Under the pieces are notes generated by a model. That model searched no databases. It saw only the letters and a program-made list of their open reading frames with translations, and was not told the origin of the DNA. The translations under genes were made by a program, and so were the position numbers. Shown piece by piece: positions 33,101-36,100 of a DNA stretch of 37,500 bases; the stretch's first letter is position 1; the number at the start of each line of letters is the position of its first letter. This DNA comes from Symbiodinium natans (Eukaryota > Sar > Dinophyceae > Suessiales > Symbiodiniaceae), in NCBI GenBank assembly GCA_905221605.1, contig CAJNDS010000129.1:1-37500 (forward strand), in the 5' to 3' direction.

Positions 33101-36100
33101 ACTCAGAGTACGGGAAGACCACGCGGATTTTAAAATTTATGAAATCCTTGAAATCCTTGAAATCCTTGAAAAACCAAATCCCGGGATTTAATCTTTCCAA
33201 GGATTTCATAAAATTTATAATGCCCCAAAAAAGCCTTGAAATCCTTAAAATATTAAATCCCGGGATTTGATTTTTTAAGGATTTCAAGGATTTTTTGGGC
33301 ATTTTAAATTTTATGAAATCCTTGAAAAATTAAATCCCGGGATTTGATTTTTCAAGGATTTCAAGGACTTCATAAAATTTAAATACCGGAACTCCTGCAA
33401 AAGCAAACCCCCCCCCCCTCCCCTCTCAGAGTGCGGGAAGACCACGCGGATTTTAAAATTTATGAAATCCTTGAAATCCTTGAAAAATTAAATCCCGGGA
33501 TTTGATTTTTCAAGGATTTCATGAAATTTAAAATGCCCAAAAAATCCTTGAAATCCTTAAAAAAATCAAATCCCGGGATTTAATATTTTAAGGATTTCAA
33601 GGATTTTTTGGGCATTTTAAATTTTATGAAATCCTTGAAAAATTAAATCCCGGGATTTAATTTTTCAAGGATTTCAAGGATTTCATAAAATTTAAATACC
33701 GGAACTCCTGCAAAAGCAAACCCCCCCCTCCCCACTCAGAGTACGGGAAGACCACGCGGATTTTAAAATTTATGAAATCCTTGAAATCCTTGAAAAACCA
33801 AATCCCGGGATTTGATTTTTCAAGGATTTCATAAAATTTAAAATGCCCAAAAAATCCTTGAAATCCTTAAAATATTAAATCCCGGGATTTGATTTTTTAA
33901 GGATTTCAAGGATTTTTTGGGCATTTTAAATTTCATGAAATCCTTGAAAAATCAAATCCCGGGATTTATTTTTCAAGGATTTCAAGGATTTCATAAAATT
34001 TAAATACCGGAACTCCTGCAAAAGCAAACCCCCCCTCCCCACTCAGAGTACGGGAAGACCACGCGGATTTTAAAATTTATGAAATCCTTGAAATCCTTGA
34101 AAAATCAAATCCCGGGATTTGATTTTTCAAGGATTTCATGAAATTTAAAATGCCCAAAAAATCATTGAAATCCTTAAAAAAATCAAATCCCGGGATTTAA
34201 TATTTTAAGGATTTCAAGGATTTTTTTGGCATTTTAAATTTTATGAAATCCTTGAAAAATTAAATCCCGGGATTTGATTTTTCAAGGATTTCAAGGATTT
34301 CATAAAAATTAAATACCGGAACTCCTGCAAAAGCAAACCCCCCCCCTCCCCACTCAGAGTACGGGAAGACCACGCGGATTTTAAAATTTATGAAATCCTT
34401 GAAATCCTTGAAAAATCAAATCCCGGGATTTAATTTTTCAAGGATTTCATAAAATTTCAAATGCCCAAAAAATCCTTGAAATCCTTAACAGAATCAAATC
34501 CCGGGATTTAATATTTTAAGGATTTCAAGGGTTTTTTGGGCATTTTAAATTTCATGAAATCCTTGAAAAATCAAATCCCGGGATTTAATTTCTCAAGGAT
34601 TTCAAGGATTTCATAAATTTTAAAATCCGCGTGGTCTTCCCCGTACTCTGAGTGGGGAGGGGGGCGGTTTGCTTTTGCAGGAGTTCCGGTATTTAAATTT
34701 TATGAAATCCTTGAAATCCTTGAAAAATCAAATCCCGGGATTTGATTTTTCAAGGATTTCATAAAATTTAAAATGCCCAAAAAATCCTTGAAATCCTTAA
34801 AATATTAAATCCCGGGATTTGATTTTTTTAAGGACTTCAAGGATTTTTTGTGCATTTTAAATTTCATGAAATCCTTGAAAATCAAATCTAGGGATTTCCC
34901 CGGCGGCAAAAGAGGCGTGCCAAATAGACCCTAAAGGTCCTACGTACATATATATATATATATATGCATATGCACATATATATATATATGTATATGTCTA
35001 TGTATATATATATATATATCTATCTATCTATATGAGGGTATATATACATACCCTTGAAGGGATTATTTAAAGTGCCTCTAAGCAACAGGAACGATGAAGC
35101 CCGAGCAGCTGCAGGCGCTCGTGATCCGAAGCATGAAGCTTACTTCGCCTTCAGTTGAACTTTGTGTTTTTTCGGTTTCCTTCAGTTGAACTTTTGATTT
35201 TTTGGGTTTCCTCATTTTAGTAGGAATACTGAAGTTTAACCTTTTTGTCCCCGTTGGTTATTGGAGAAGTAAGGAAAGCCATCCCGCCTGCGCAGCTCCA
35301 CAATTGCGCTCCCATGCTGATGCACATGCTCCTAGGGCTGTTTAGGGTTCAGGGTTCAGGGTTCAGGGTTTAGGGTTTAGGGTTTAGGGTTTAGGGTTTA
35401 GGGTTTAGGGTTTGTTTTTTAAGTTTCCGCTTCTTGAGGTTAAGAGAGGGTCGAATCTAGAAGATTGTGTTGAGAGAGTTTTTCTTTTTTTGATGGGGGT
35501 TGGCGATAGTCGTGGTACCTGGACCTGATTGGGTCCTGATCTTAATCGGATTCTACTATTTGGGGGTCAGTTTTAGGGGTCCCTTTGTTTCGTAAACCCC
35601 CATGTGGCGCCGAGGTTCTCTAGGTTCGACGAACCAAATAACCCATGGTTGTTTACGGAGCTACAGCGCTTGGGCAGTCAGCTGAACATGGTCGAAGATC
35701 CTTTGTTTCTTGGTAGCCCAGTGGTGCCCTTTTGCCTTTTTGTTGTTGCCTTTGCTAGGCTCCCTTATAAAGTAGAGGGTATCCTTATTGAAATTTTGCT
35801 TCTGGGCTACCAAGGTTTATACAATTTGCCACTCGGATGTTCGCCATCAGGAGATATAATGGCACCACTCCGATTGATTTCATCCCTGCCGAGGCCCTGC
35901 GTCGACTTGAGCTTGCATAGAACATGTACTTGGAGGGTCGGAGGACTTAGGAAGTAGTTATCTAATAGAGTTATAAGTAGGATAATTCCAATTAGGGTCC
36001 CCTTTAGGGTACTTATAAGTCTGCTTACTATCTACTTACTAAGTCCCCTGACCCTCCAAGTAGGGTCCCTAAACCCTAAATGGGACCCTAAACTTTATAG

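Larger units (their letters stand above)
26908..35088 (+). other. predicted 8.2 kb satellite-filled GA-AG intron
   Basis: The ends share GGAAYGA (left GGAATGA, right GGAACGA). Everything between the two exons is satellite or simple repeat. Coding continues after it in phase ([11 protein letters not shown]). Confidence 0.55.

Noticed and set aside
33024-33302. 92-residue frame on the - strand
   Set aside because: It runs through the CCCGGG palindrome array.
26653-35050. CRISPR array
   Set aside because: Repeats are satellites without constant repeat/spacer layout and the genome is eukaryotic.
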